Below, piece after piece: positions 42,900-50,686 of a stretch of 64,000 nt of DNA. The notes under the pieces were generated by a model. It worked only from the letters and a program-made list of their open reading frames with translations. It ran no database searches and had not been told where the DNA came from. The translations under genes were made by a program, and so were the position numbers. The stretch comes from Akkermansiaceae bacterium (lineage in GTDB: Bacteria; Verrucomicrobiota; Verrucomicrobiia; Verrucomicrobiales; Akkermansiaceae). Every line of letters starts with the position of its first letter. The stretch's first letter is position 1. The stretch covers positions 124,001-188,000 of the forward strand of contig JABDRB010000009.1 of assembly GCA_013041925.1 (NCBI GenBank), in the 5' to 3' direction.

Positions 42900-43091
42900 T
42901 TAAATTCCGTGCTCGATAATCTGGTCGATATCGTGTTCACGGAATCTTACCGAGCCGCGCAGGAAGACTTTTTCGAGCACTCCCTCGGCGACCATCCGAT
43001 CCACCGTGCGGGTGGATACGGACAGCCGTTGAGCTGTCATTTGTTTGGTGATCAGCCGTTGATGAGTTTGTCTTGGAGGTTCTTGGTTCAT
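42900..43091 (-). CDS. Excisionase-like helix-turn-helix protein
   Basis: A 63-residue protein with the layout of MerR-like/Xis DNA-binding domains (HTH_17): LITKQMTAQRLSVSTRTVDR as helix-turn-helix, then VFLRGSVRFREHDIDQII, the wing and closing helix. Such proteins bend DNA at attachment sites or act as small regulators. The frame is open to 43193, but that region overlaps the next gene and ATG 43091 (MNQEPPRQ) fits the family. In a circular form of the element it could lie near the integrase gene, which would suit an excision role (inference). Confidence 0.75.
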   Translation of the reverse strand: MNQEPPRQTHQRLITKQMTAQRLSVSTRTVDRMVAEGVLEKVFLRGSVRFREHDIDQIIEHGI

Positions 43092-43143
43092 ACTTTGAGT
43101 CGTGTGAGTGGGGTTTAATTTGTGAGGGTGATGTGGAGCTATT

Positions 43144-43506
43144 CTAAGCTCCGCCAATATCTGAATAGGCATCGAGTGACTCAATACCTTCAATCATGGG
43201 ACCGATATCGCCGCAATTGACGCAGCTTGCCCAGGTGCCGTCAGGTCGCTCATGTGATTGGCCGAAGCAGTGGAGGGTGTTGCAGTCATTGCAAAGGAAG
43301 ATTGTCTTCGAGGCGCAATAAGGGCATCCGGGGTAGACGCTTGATGTGGAGATACCTCCACGGATAATGTCGGGGCCGTATCCAACGATGTTTCGGTTTT
43401 CAGGGGCAGCAAGGGAGCTGTATCCTTCCCATTCAGTTGAGTTCTTTTTCCGGAACATCAATCCGAACGGCCTTCTGTGAAGTGAGCAATAAGTTTTAAC
43501 GATCAT
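43144..43506 (-). CDS. Zinc-ribbon protein resembling the TerY-C metal-binding domain
   Basis: A 120-residue protein with C61-x-x-C64, C72-x-x-C75, C80 and C95-x-x-C98 (CPYC, CNDC, LHC, CVNC), the spacing of the TerY-C zinc domain found with tellurite-type VWA proteins. The N-terminal 55 residues (RPFGLMFRKKNSTEWEGYSS) show no known domain. It is divergent from the sigma factor gene, and a VWA gene lies 2 kb away, so a functional link with that operon is possible. The assignment rests on cysteine spacing only. Confidence 0.55.
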   Translation of the reverse strand: MIVKTYCSLHRRPFGLMFRKKNSTEWEGYSSLAAPENRNIVGYGPDIIRGGISTSSVYPGCPYCASKTIFLCNDCNTLHCFGQSHERPDGTWASCVNCGDIGPMIEGIESLDAYSDIGGA

Positions 43507-43710
43507 GCTCTACCAACGAGTTGATCACTTCTGATGTCCGAGGAATCGGTGATTTATGTTCAAAAAAAGTTGTTTTGAAACTTTTTTAAGAAAAACTGCA
43601 TTTCCGCCGGATAAATAGATTCCTCATTACGATTCTTTTATGAACGCATGATATGATGTGGGGTATTTGTTCCCGCTTCTGCACCATGTGAAAATAATCT
43701 AATCCATAAC

Positions 43711-44442
43711 ATGAACATGAAATTTGTAGAAAAAAATAACCGAAAGAGGAATCACCATAGTAGGAAGGAAGCAAAAATTGTTGAGGCGAAGGCTAAACAT
43801 GAGAACTACCTCCTCAACTTTGCACGTAGTTTAACGTCAAATAATAAGGTTCAAGCTGAAGATGTTGTTCAATTAGTATGGGTGAATCTTTTGAATAATC
43901 CTAAAGGGGCCGACTACCTAGATTTACCCTGCTTGATTAATAACGTTAGATGGCGATTTGGTGACCTGCAAAGGAGGGAGGGAAAATATGTAGAATACAA
44001 GGAAGGGGTAAACAATGACTCGTGCCCCACTTATGAGCAGCATTCCAGTCCGAAAATTTATGGTGAACACCATAGTGAGCAGGAACAAAAAAATAATTTT
44101 TGGGAGATGTTCCCAACTATTGAGTTAACGGAAAAACAGAAGGAAGTTGTTTGGTTGAGGATTTATCATAAATACTCATTTAAACAAATCTCAGACATAG
44201 CAGGAATACCTAAGGCTACGGCTCATGATTGGATCATATTTTGTCGAAAGCAATTTGTGACTGCACGTAGTAGAAATCCCCAATATTTCAGTTTGATCTT
44301 GGGTGGAACTCAAAACGGTGACGCGATTCGTAAATTGGAGTTGAGTTATAGCAATGGTAAATACGCAGCAAATTTATTTAACAAGTTAGATCTATACTTT
44401 TGGATTATCAGGCAGCGAGTGCGTCAATTATTTTCACGTTAA
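43711..44442 (+). CDS. Sigma-70-family (ECF-like) RNA polymerase sigma factor
   Basis: A 243-residue protein. Region 2 at about 30-90 includes QAEDVVQLVWVNLL (49-62), the core-binding/-10 recognition helix pattern. Region 4 at about 138-182 includes LTEKQKEVVWLRIYHKYSFK and the HTH QISDIAGIPKATAHDWI. About 60 extra C-terminal residues (LSYSNGKYAANLFNKLDLYF) are unusual for ECF factors. No anti-sigma gene is adjacent. It may direct transcription of the operon that starts 130 bases downstream (inference). AT-rich, with no clear ribosome binding site. Confidence 0.8.
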   Translation: MNMKFVEKNNRKRNHHSRKEAKIVEAKAKHENYLLNFARSLTSNNKVQAEDVVQLVWVNLLNNPKGADYLDLPCLINNVRWRFGDLQRREGKYVEYKEGVNNDSCPTYEQHSSPKIYGEHHSEQEQKNNFWEMFPTIELTEKQKEVVWLRIYHKYSFKQISDIAGIPKATAHDWIIFCRKQFVTARSRNPQYFSLILGGTQNGDAIRKLELSYSNGKYAANLFNKLDLYFWIIRQRVRQLFSR

Positions 44443-44451
44443 AATGATTTA

Positions 44452-44472
44452 ATCTTATCCATCGGATAAGAT
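44452..44472. promoter_or_regulatory. Perfect 9-bp inverted repeat
   Basis: ATCTTATCC and GGATAAGAT are separated by ATC, directly between the sigma factor stop codon and its terminator. It could be part of a double terminator or an operator for the operon downstream. Confidence 0.4.
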
Positions 44473-44477
44473 GTTCT

Positions 44478-44514
44478 AAATCCCCTCACCCTAATCCGGT
44501 GAGGGGATTTTTTT
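44478..44514 (+). terminator. Rho-independent terminator of the sigma factor gene
   Basis: AAATCCCCTCACC pairs with GGTGAGGGGATTT around CTAATCC, running into a T-tract. One of the strongest terminators in the window; it separates the sigma gene from the operon that follows. Confidence 0.93.
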
Positions 44515-44571
44515 GAGTCTATTACTCGACAATGCCGGACAAAGGAGGACTTCAATCCGTTGGTAGGGTGA

Positions 44572-45516
44572 ATGGTTACACTATCTACATTTTCCTATAA
44601 CCTCCTTCTATGCCTTTGGTTGGCATTTGGAGTTTACATGCTCGCAGGCGATCTCATCCGAGGGGTTGTGTATTACTTCGGTAAAGGAGATGGTGTCATG
44701 GGAAGGTTTGGTAACTTCATCGAACTCTCCACCCAGAGAGGCAGTTTGGTTCGAGAGCTTGATCAATACGCCATGGACACAGGATTACGTCCCGACACGA
44801 TGAAAGTCTACATTATGCTTTTGGGTGTGTTGTGGATCTACGTAACAGCTGCCGTGTTGGGAATCTTTGGAATAGAAATCGACCCGCCATACCAGACATT
44901 TTGCTCAATATTACTCGCCATCGGCCTTGGCTGCATCATCGAGCAAGGGAAGGTTAAGTATGTAAAAAAGGCGGATCGTGAAATTAAGCAACGGCTTACG
45001 GATTCAGAAAAGGAATTCATCAATCTTTCCCAGGTATTTGGTGATCTCAGTGGAGCCTATTACAATACCGGACAAGAAATCAAAGGGTATAAAGCGACAG
45101 GTCTGCTCTCGGGGACTATTTATGAGAATCGACTCAAGCGAGTTCATGATAACTTCAACCTGCTAGATAATGGTTTTCGATATGGCATGTGGAACGCCTT
45201 GAATGGCGCGTTTTCCAGCATTGAAGATACCCTCAAAACTATTCGCGAGGATGCTAAAGAAGAGGTTGAGAAAACTGTAATTGAACAAGCTATCGAAACC
45301 GAAGAGGGAGCCCACGATATCTTGGAGACGGGAGTTGATATTTTGAGGGATAGCGTAAAGGCGAAAAAGGAACGAGCTAAGAAGCAATTCAAAAAAATGG
45401 CGAAGCTCTATCACGAGGACAGTCACCCGAATGCGACTCAAGATGAAATCGATGAACTGAATAAGAAGTTTAACATTATTAGTCGTGCCCACAATCACCT
45501 CAAATCCATTTACTAA
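44572..45516 (+). CDS. Membrane protein with a degenerate J-domain-like tail
   Basis: A 314-residue protein with membrane segments at about 9-27, 79-100 and 108-124, then a charged helical region (about 130-265). The last 45 residues, FKKMAKLYHEDSHPNATQDE then FNIISRAHNHLKS, follow the J-domain helix II-loop-helix III layout. The HPD tripeptide that stimulates Hsp70 is HED here (281-283), so Hsp70 activation may be altered or lost. First gene of a tight five-gene operon; the VWA gene follows after 25 bases. An AAAGGAGGA at about 44541 is too far upstream to serve this ATG well. Confidence 0.65.
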   Translation: MVTLSTFSYNLLLCLWLAFGVYMLAGDLIRGVVYYFGKGDGVMGRFGNFIELSTQRGSLVRELDQYAMDTGLRPDTMKVYIMLLGVLWIYVTAAVLGIFGIEIDPPYQTFCSILLAIGLGCIIEQGKVKYVKKADREIKQRLTDSEKEFINLSQVFGDLSGAYYNTGQEIKGYKATGLLSGTIYENRLKRVHDNFNLLDNGFRYGMWNALNGAFSSIEDTLKTIREDAKEEVEKTVIEQAIETEEGAHDILETGVDILRDSVKAKKERAKKQFKKMAKLYHEDSHPNATQDEIDELNKKFNIISRAHNHLKSIY

Positions 45517-45541
45517 CAAACAACAAAACAACTCAAAAATT

Positions 45542-46165
45542 ATGTTTAAAATTAAAAAATACCAACCCAAGAAAGAAGAAACAGCCCTGAATCAGTTACG
45601 CAATGTGCAGGAGAAAAGCCGTCCAGCCAGCCTGATGACCAACGCCGGAAACAATGTCTATCTGGTGATCGACATGTCCATTTCGATGGAAGGGGAAAAG
45701 TTCCTTTTGGCGAAATCCGGTGCCATGGAATTTTCTAGGGATGCCATTAGAAAAGGATGGAAAGTGGGGCTGATCGCCTTTCATGACTCAGCTGACATGA
45801 TGTGTGCGCTGACTACTAACGAGTCAAGGCTCGATAGTGCCGTCTCAAAGCTACAAGTCCGAGGATCGACAAACATGTCGGCGGGCTTGGATTGTGCAAC
45901 TCAGCATCTCAGACAGGAAAGGGGGAGGCGTTATATCGTCCTCGTTACGGATGGATGGGCAAATGATCCGACGGATGCCCTGAGACTAGGTGACATCGCT
46001 AAGAGAGAGGGAATCGAAATCATCACGCTCGGCACGCCAGATGCCTTGGAAGAGTTTCTTAAACAGCTCGCATCGAGTGATCAACTCTCATCCATTGTGA
46101 AGGATGAACAATTACAAATCGGCATGACTGAAGTTGCCGGACTCCTCCCATGCCATGAACATTAA
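45542..46165 (+). CDS. TerY-like VWA domain protein
   Basis: A 207-residue protein made essentially of one von Willebrand A domain with a complete metal site: DMSIS (44-48), T110 in GSTNMS, and D137 in VLVTDGWAND. The short stand-alone form resembles TerY/YegL-type VWA proteins, which work as interaction hubs with kinases, phosphatases or metal-binding partners. The frame is open to 45485, but ATG 45542 (MFKIKKYQPK) avoids overlap with the J-like gene. Its 3' end overlaps the next gene by 11 bases. Cytoplasmic; no signal peptide. Confidence 0.85.
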   Translation: MFKIKKYQPKKEETALNQLRNVQEKSRPASLMTNAGNNVYLVIDMSISMEGEKFLLAKSGAMEFSRDAIRKGWKVGLIAFHDSADMMCALTTNESRLDSAVSKLQVRGSTNMSAGLDCATQHLRQERGRRYIVLVTDGWANDPTDALRLGDIAKREGIEIITLGTPDALEEFLKQLASSDQLSSIVKDEQLQIGMTEVAGLLPCHEH

Positions 46166-46814
46166 ACCGATATTACTCAGAATTCTGGGATGGGCTGTCT
46201 TTTTCTCGTTTTTCTTGCTGATCTTTCCTCCCTTCAAACGAGGGAAGAGCGGTGGAACTAACGGGGAGAAACATCCCATGTCAGAAACTTACGTTGATTC
46301 ATTTCCTGAAAAACAGGTTGTCAAAAATAAACCTGTTTCCGAAAGAGAGAAGAACCAAAGGAATCGCTTTGAAGCAAAACCACAGATCAAACCTGCACCT
46401 CGGGCATTTGTCAAAGTGCCGCCTAAAGCGATTGTTGTCCCAGAAGATCCTGTTCCGAGTGCTGTTGCTAAAAAGAAAACCCGTCAGGTGTCGAGGCGGA
46501 TTGTTTCGAGCAAGAAATCCACTCCTCATTCAACGCGCCAGAAGCAAACCTCCGAACAACTCAAGGTTAAGATTACGCCTGTAAAGCGTAAGGCATCCAT
46601 TCGCTATTATAGGCTCAAAAAACAGTTCCATGGAAAGCTCGTTCGTCTCAGGCGTTGGGCGAGCCCTAGAGCCTTCTGGGGGGCGGAAATTCATGATTAC
46701 GAAGATCTCATTCTGAGTGCCCAACGGTGGCATCACGGCACCGGAACTTTATGGATTAAAGTCACCAGAAAAAACGGTCGAAGCGGCTGGTTGCCGTATG
46801 GCTACATTAACTAA
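46155..46814 (+). CDS. Single-pass membrane protein with an SH3-like tail
   Basis: A 219-residue protein with one N-terminal membrane segment (about 5-24, LLRILGWAVFFSFFLLIFPP). A long basic, Lys/Arg/Pro-rich low-complexity region (about 30-150) precedes the C-terminal 35 residues, GTLWIKVTRKNGRSGWLPYG, which look like a bacterial SH3-like fold that may contact cell wall or partners. The start overlaps the end of the VWA gene by 11 bases. No known family. Confidence 0.65.
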   Translation: MNIKPILLRILGWAVFFSFFLLIFPPFKRGKSGGTNGEKHPMSETYVDSFPEKQVVKNKPVSEREKNQRNRFEAKPQIKPAPRAFVKVPPKAIVVPEDPVPSAVAKKKTRQVSRRIVSSKKSTPHSTRQKQTSEQLKVKITPVKRKASIRYYRLKKQFHGKLVRLRRWASPRAFWGAEIHDYEDLILSAQRWHHGTGTLWIKVTRKNGRSGWLPYGYIN

Positions 46815-46831
46815 CAAAACGAAAGCAAATT

Positions 46832-47437
46832 ATGAACAATATCAAAACATACATCAAAAAATCCATGTGGGGGTGGCTCATCATCCCCGTAAATCTCGCT
46901 CTCTTCGGCATGAATTCGTCATTTCTTGTGGGAGGCATCGCTGAAGAACAGCGAATGGTCCCGTGGCTTGGCAGTCTGATCCTGATACTCGGGGCCGTAT
47001 CGTTTTGGATGATCCTTCCTGCATCAGAGGACAAATGGAGGAAGGGGATACATGTCGCCGCAGGTTCGCTAGCTCTCAAGTACCTTGTGTTCTTTGTTCC
47101 GATACATCCAGTGTTCCTGGCTTGGACTGAGGTGCATGGGCTCTTATGGGCGGTGAACATTATCATGCTGGCGACCACGATGCCTTTGATCATAGGACTA
47201 GGCATTCTTTGTATGGATGCCGGGCGAGGACTTAGGATTTCAGGTGCTTTGCTCTGCATCGCTGGGATTGCCGCATGGGTGGTACACGTAGTCATTTTCA
47301 AAGACGGCATGGTCTACGCAGCCTTCATCAGTAATGGAGATGGGTTTGCCATCTATGCCATGAACTACGCACACAGCATAATTTTGGGAGGGTTTCTCCT
47401 GCTCGGATTGCCGAGGGTAAACAAACACAATCAATAA
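46832..47437 (+). CDS. Six-helix membrane protein, unknown function
   Basis: A 201-residue protein with hydrophobic segments at about 13-33, 44-63, 76-96, 105-127, 136-155 and 172-193 and short loops, consistent with six transmembrane helices. Histidines occur in helix-flanking positions (IHPVF, EVHGLL, VVHVV), but no haem or metal motif can be asserted. Fourth gene of the operon, 17 bases behind the SH3-tailed gene. Confidence 0.7.
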   Translation: MNNIKTYIKKSMWGWLIIPVNLALFGMNSSFLVGGIAEEQRMVPWLGSLILILGAVSFWMILPASEDKWRKGIHVAAGSLALKYLVFFVPIHPVFLAWTEVHGLLWAVNIIMLATTMPLIIGLGILCMDAGRGLRISGALLCIAGIAAWVVHVVIFKDGMVYAAFISNGDGFAIYAMNYAHSIILGGFLLLGLPRVNKHNQ

Positions 47438-47479
47438 TGATAGAACTAACAAAAAACGAATATGACCAAGGAGCAAATT

Positions 47480-47785
47480 ATGAAAGGAGAAATTGATTGG
47501 GATGAAATTGTTATCCCAGGTGATGAGGATTGCCCACCGCTAACTCAGAGAGACTGTAGGGATCTTTTTTGGGATTCCTTTAAGCGGCTTGAAAACGTGA
47601 CAGAGCAACAGATGGAAGCGTATTGGCTGGATTCGCAGTTTGACCTTACTGAGAAGGAAATCGGTGAAAAATTGGGAGTAAGCGAACAGGTGGCTATTGA
47701 TTGGATCAAGCATAGCAGAGATGAAACATTACGTCTTCAGGGAGAGCGATGGGCTAGTTATGGAGATGATGATATTCCCTTTTAA
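47480..47785 (+). CDS. Small HTH protein, sigma-region-4-like
   Basis: A 101-residue acidic protein whose C-terminal half, LTEKEIGEKLGVSEQVAIDW then IKHSRDETL, is a helix-turn-helix like sigma region 4 and similar to the HTH of the sigma factor encoded upstream (both have A-x-DWI). The start is decided by AAGGAG at 47468-47473, spaced six bases from ATG 47480; the ATG at 47462 lies before this site. Last gene of the operon. It may compete with or tune the sigma factor (inference). Confidence 0.65.
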   Translation: MKGEIDWDEIVIPGDEDCPPLTQRDCRDLFWDSFKRLENVTEQQMEAYWLDSQFDLTEKEIGEKLGVSEQVAIDWIKHSRDETLRLQGERWASYGDDDIPF

Positions 47786-48351
47786 GAGTATCTGGAGGGG
47801 AAAAGCCTTTCCCCTGGCCGGAGCTTGTAAAATCTCCGGCGCACCCTATTCGAGCGGGGACACCCCGCAACGCCCAGTCATTCGAATTCATTAGCGAGCT
47901 GCCAAGCTGACACTTGGCAGCCCGTTTTATTTTAGCGGACGAACCAGTTTGAACGAACCAGCTTGTTTGGCTCCGCACCACACCCTCATTCCCGAAAGGA
48001 CACGCTCCTGCATTTCACCTGCGATTTGCCCCACGCGCGTTCCGCGCCGGGGGCAATTCCTCCGGCTCCATTTTGTCGCTTTGCCTTCCGGCATTTCCGG
48101 TCGCCCCTTTTTGACTGACCACCGCAGCACTCCACTGCGTTCGAGTGTTGCCGTGGCCTTCGATCTGTTTTTAAGGGGGCTCTGCCCCCTCGTGGTCAAG
48201 GGTGTCCCCGCCCTTCCGCACGCCGCTGCGCTTTGTTTGTGCAGGGCGGGTGATCCCCCTCCCTATGACCTCATACCCCCACTCTCGCCGAGAGCAAGGT
48301 TTCATGCGCGGGCCTGAAGCCTGTGGCTCATTAAAGAAAGAGAGAAAAACT
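47786..48351. other. Hairpin-rich non-coding block upstream of ardA
   Basis: 566 bases, GC-richer than the flanking genes. Perfect stem-loops occur at 47796-47815 (AGGGGAAA/TTTCCCCT), 47817-47840 (GCCGGAG/CTCCGGC), 47854-47868 (GCGGGG/CCCCGC), 47898-47921 (terminator) and 48174-48190 (AGGGGGC/GCCCCCT). A 122-codon frame exists at 47949-48317, but its composition does not look like protein. Candidate single-strand promoter or replication-signal region. Confidence 0.6.
47898..47933 (+). terminator. Terminator of the five-gene operon
   Basis: GCTGCCAAG (47898-47906) pairs perfectly with CTTGGCAGC (47913-47921), followed by CCGTTTTATTTT. Confidence 0.85.
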
Positions 48352-48882
48352 ATGAAGAATACACCAAAAATATATGTCGCTTGCCTTGCTAGTTATAACG
48401 CTGGAATCTTGCACGGGGAATGGGTCGATTTGTTCGACTGTGATGACCTGAATGAGAGCGTTCAAAAGATGCTTAAAAAGTCACCTGTTAGCGATGCAGA
48501 GGAATACGCGATCCACGACCACGAATTTTGCGGAGGTCTGAGCGAATACGCCGGACTTGATACCGTGGAGGCTATCAAAGAAGCCTATGAAAAAGCGGAG
48601 AGTGAAAGCGTTGACTGGGATCTGTTTTGTCAATTTTGCGAGCATAAAGGCCATGACATCGAAGCTGATTCAGTTGAGAAATTCAACGAGGCTTATACCG
48701 GGTCTGCTGATACGTTGGTCGATTGGTGCCATGCTTTTCTGGATGATACCGGACAGCTTGAAGCGATTCCCGAAAATCTGCGATACTATTTCGATTACGA
48801 GGCCTTTGCCCGCGATATGGAAATCGGTGATGTGTTCACCATCCGTCATGAGTGTGAAACCCATGTTTTTTGGAATCATTAA
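48352..48882 (+). CDS. ardA: Antirestriction protein, ArdA family
   Basis: A DNA mimic that blocks type I restriction enzymes and protects incoming single-to-double-stranded element DNA. The 176-residue protein is very acidic, as required for DNA mimicry, and opens with KIYVACLASYNAGILHGEWV, the standard ArdA N-terminus. It also has EEYAIHDHEFCGGLSEYAG and the closing YFDYEAFARDMEIGDV. The start ATG follows an AAAGAAAGAGAG purine tract. ArdA is typical of conjugative and mobilizable elements, often in the leading region. Confidence 0.93.
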   Translation: MKNTPKIYVACLASYNAGILHGEWVDLFDCDDLNESVQKMLKKSPVSDAEEYAIHDHEFCGGLSEYAGLDTVEAIKEAYEKAESESVDWDLFCQFCEHKGHDIEADSVEKFNEAYTGSADTLVDWCHAFLDDTGQLEAIPENLRYYFDYEAFARDMEIGDVFTIRHECETHVFWNH

Positions 48883-48895
48883 CCCGTTGAGAAAG

Positions 48896-48927
48896 CAGGG
48901 GAGGCGAAAGCCTTCCCTGTTTTTTTC
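48896..48927 (+). terminator. Terminator of ardA
   Basis: CAGGGGAGGC pairs with GCCTTCCCTG (one G-T wobble) around GAAA and is followed by eight T. Confidence 0.9.
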
Positions 48928-48995
48928 CAGAGCTTCCTGCTCTGGACTCGGCAAGGGGAACCCATCCCCTTGACCCTAGTTTCTTCTTCTGTGAT

Positions 48996-49011
48996 AGTAT
49001 CATATGATACT
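48996..49011. repeat. 16-bp perfect palindrome
   Basis: AGTATCATATGATACT, in the gap between ardA and the HTH gene; a possible binding site for a dimeric regulator or initiator. Confidence 0.6.
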
Positions 49012-49162
49012 GCCACCGCCATCTTGTGCGAGAAGTCGCACTGTGATATCCTGTGATTTCTCGACGACATTCCCATGTCGTTAATTTATCGATGCCCTTC
49101 CGGGCAACCTAACTAAACACATATACAAAGAGGAGGAGCAAAGGCTTGTTAAAATCCGAATA

Positions 49163-49190
49163 AGAAAAAACCGCCGTTGGCGCGGCGGTT
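49163..49190 (-). terminator. Minus-strand terminator-like hairpin
   Basis: AACCGCCG and CGGCGGTT pair perfectly, and on the minus strand the stem is followed by a T-run. No minus-strand gene ends here, so it may block read-through or serve another purpose. Confidence 0.5.
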
Positions 49191-49332
49191 ATGTTCTTCA
49201 TGAGTGATGCATGTCTCTAACTAACAAGAGGAGTGTATCTGATTATCTGGAAAAGTACAAGAGGCTTGTCACCTCGAAATGTAATTTTTTACATCCTCAT
49301 GCCCAGGTTTTTAAAGTCGTGCTTATGATACC

Positions 49333-49887
49333 ATGCAGCATGTTTCACATATTCTATTTTCTACATCCGCTAACAGCACAAGAAAGGTTTTTCCGACGAT
49401 ACCTTCATCGAGAGCTGAAGCCATCGAGCCGGAGGATAACGGCACGTTTATCCTCCCGATGAAGCAGAGTTTCATGAAAAACCGCCGGATTATGGACAGC
49501 ACGGCAAGGATGCTGGCGATGCTCGCGGGCTGGGCAGGCCATGGCCAGGCGTTGGAAACCACGCAGGGCATTGTTGCCCGTCACATCGGAAAATCCGTGC
49601 GCACGGTGCAGCGGATGTTGCTCGATGCCTGGCGTGAGGGCTACCTCACTTATGCCTACACCAAGAACCGCCGGGGCATGATCACGGGAATCCGTGTTTT
49701 CCTCAGGTTACAGCGCATCCTGAAGGAGAAGAAACCCGTGGTTTCAGCGCGAAAGCGCAGAAATCCGGGGGCGACACCTGTGGCCGACACTAATAGAAAC
49801 ATAGATATAAAAAGAGAAAAAGATCCTGAAATCATGGCCAGATTGGAGCGGTTTGCTCAATCGGCAGGATTAGCCATTCCGATTTGA
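49333..49887 (+). CDS. Helix-turn-helix protein, possibly replication-related
   Basis: A 184-residue protein with the central HTH ETTQGIVARHIGKSVRTVQR followed by MLLDAWREGYL, preceded by the helical MKNRRIMDSTARMLAMLAG. The layout resembles winged-helix DNA-binding proteins of plasmids and mobile elements that act in replication initiation or control. The C-terminal 50 residues are basic and low in complexity. The true start is unsure: ATG 49333, or one of the later ATGs before MKQSFMKNRR. Located next to a palindrome-rich region. Confidence 0.6.
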   Translation: MQHVSHILFSTSANSTRKVFPTIPSSRAEAIEPEDNGTFILPMKQSFMKNRRIMDSTARMLAMLAGWAGHGQALETTQGIVARHIGKSVRTVQRMLLDAWREGYLTYAYTKNRRGMITGIRVFLRLQRILKEKKPVVSARKRRNPGATPVADTNRNIDIKREKDPEIMARLERFAQSAGLAIPI

Positions 49888-50074
49888 ACCTTATCTTCTC
49901 TAAATCATCATTGGAATGACCCATTGCTAGGCTTGGCGGGAAAGCGTGTGGGCGAAGCCGCGCTTTAATGGAAAATGTAGAGGCTCTCTTTTCTGTTAGC
50001 TTGCGTAACATTGCAACTCGACAAAGCTTGTTCAACGAGATATTAGGCAATTAACAACCGCGTATTATAGAGCT

Positions 50075-50683
50075 TTGCGAACCAATTACATACTCATCGA
50101 CTATGAAAATGTCCAACCGGGGCTGTTGCCCACGGGTTCAGACATTCCGATCAAAGTCCTCACCTTTATCGGCGAAAGGCAAACCAAGATCCCATTTGAA
50201 TTAGCTTCATCGCTACAAAAACTAGGCAATCAAGCGAGCTATATTAAAATAGATGGTAACGGTCCAGATGCTCTGGATTTTCATATAGCCTACTACGTTG
50301 GCAAGTTAGCAGAGCAGGATTCGAATTCGTACTTTCACATTGTGAGTAAGGACAAAGGATTTGACCCTTTGATTCGCCACCTTAAGAAAAACAAAATTTT
50401 GATTCAGCGTGTCAACAGCCTCTCAGAAATTCTTATCTTGAGTAATTCTAATAACAGCACGTTGGCTCAGAAGGTGACATCAATGGTCGAGTCCTTGAAA
50501 GCTAGGGGGAATTCACGACCAAGGAGGGTTAAAACACTCGAAAATACAATCAACGCCTTTTTTATGAAGAGCCTCAGCGAGGCAGAGGTGAAAAAGATTG
50601 TAGCGCAACTGGCCAAGCAAAAAGTAATTACGCTTACTGATCAGGTCGTAAGCTACAACGCCCCGATCACGGGCAAGGACTAA
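50075..50683 (+). CDS. PIN/NYN-like nuclease domain protein
   Basis: A 202-residue protein starting at a TTG (MRTNYILIDYENVQPG, a start seen in related proteins). The pattern of acidic residues, D9 and E11 in IDYENV, D65/D68 in GPDALDFHIAYYVG, and D93/D97 in VSKDKGFDPLIRHL, matches PIN-like/NYN ribonuclease folds. About 75 C-terminal residues form a helical region of unknown role. The HNH nuclease gene starts three bases after the stop codon, so the two form a couplet. Possible RNase or tRNA-targeting defence component (inference). Confidence 0.75.
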   Translation: MRTNYILIDYENVQPGLLPTGSDIPIKVLTFIGERQTKIPFELASSLQKLGNQASYIKIDGNGPDALDFHIAYYVGKLAEQDSNSYFHIVSKDKGFDPLIRHLKKNKILIQRVNSLSEILILSNSNNSTLAQKVTSMVESLKARGNSRPRRVKTLENTINAFFMKSLSEAEVKKIVAQLAKQKVITLTDQVVSYNAPITGKD

Positions 50684-50686
50684 CAA

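Larger units (their letters stand above)
48883..49332. other. Hairpin-rich non-coding block downstream of ardA
   Basis: 450 bases with perfect stems at 48927-48945 (CCAGAGC/GCTCTGG), 48952-48972 (CAAGGGGA/TCCCCTTG), 48996-49011 (16-bp palindrome), 49093-49106 (TGCCC/GGGCA) and 49169-49190 (AACCGCCG/CGGCGGTT), besides the ardA terminator. An 83-codon frame at 49211-49462 overlaps the next gene and is not credible. Possibly a replication or regulatory region. Confidence 0.5.

Noticed and set aside
47949-48317. 122-codon plus-strand frame upstream of ardA
   Set aside because: Pro/Arg/Ser-rich product without a fold, in a hairpin-rich block; better read as non-coding structured DNA.
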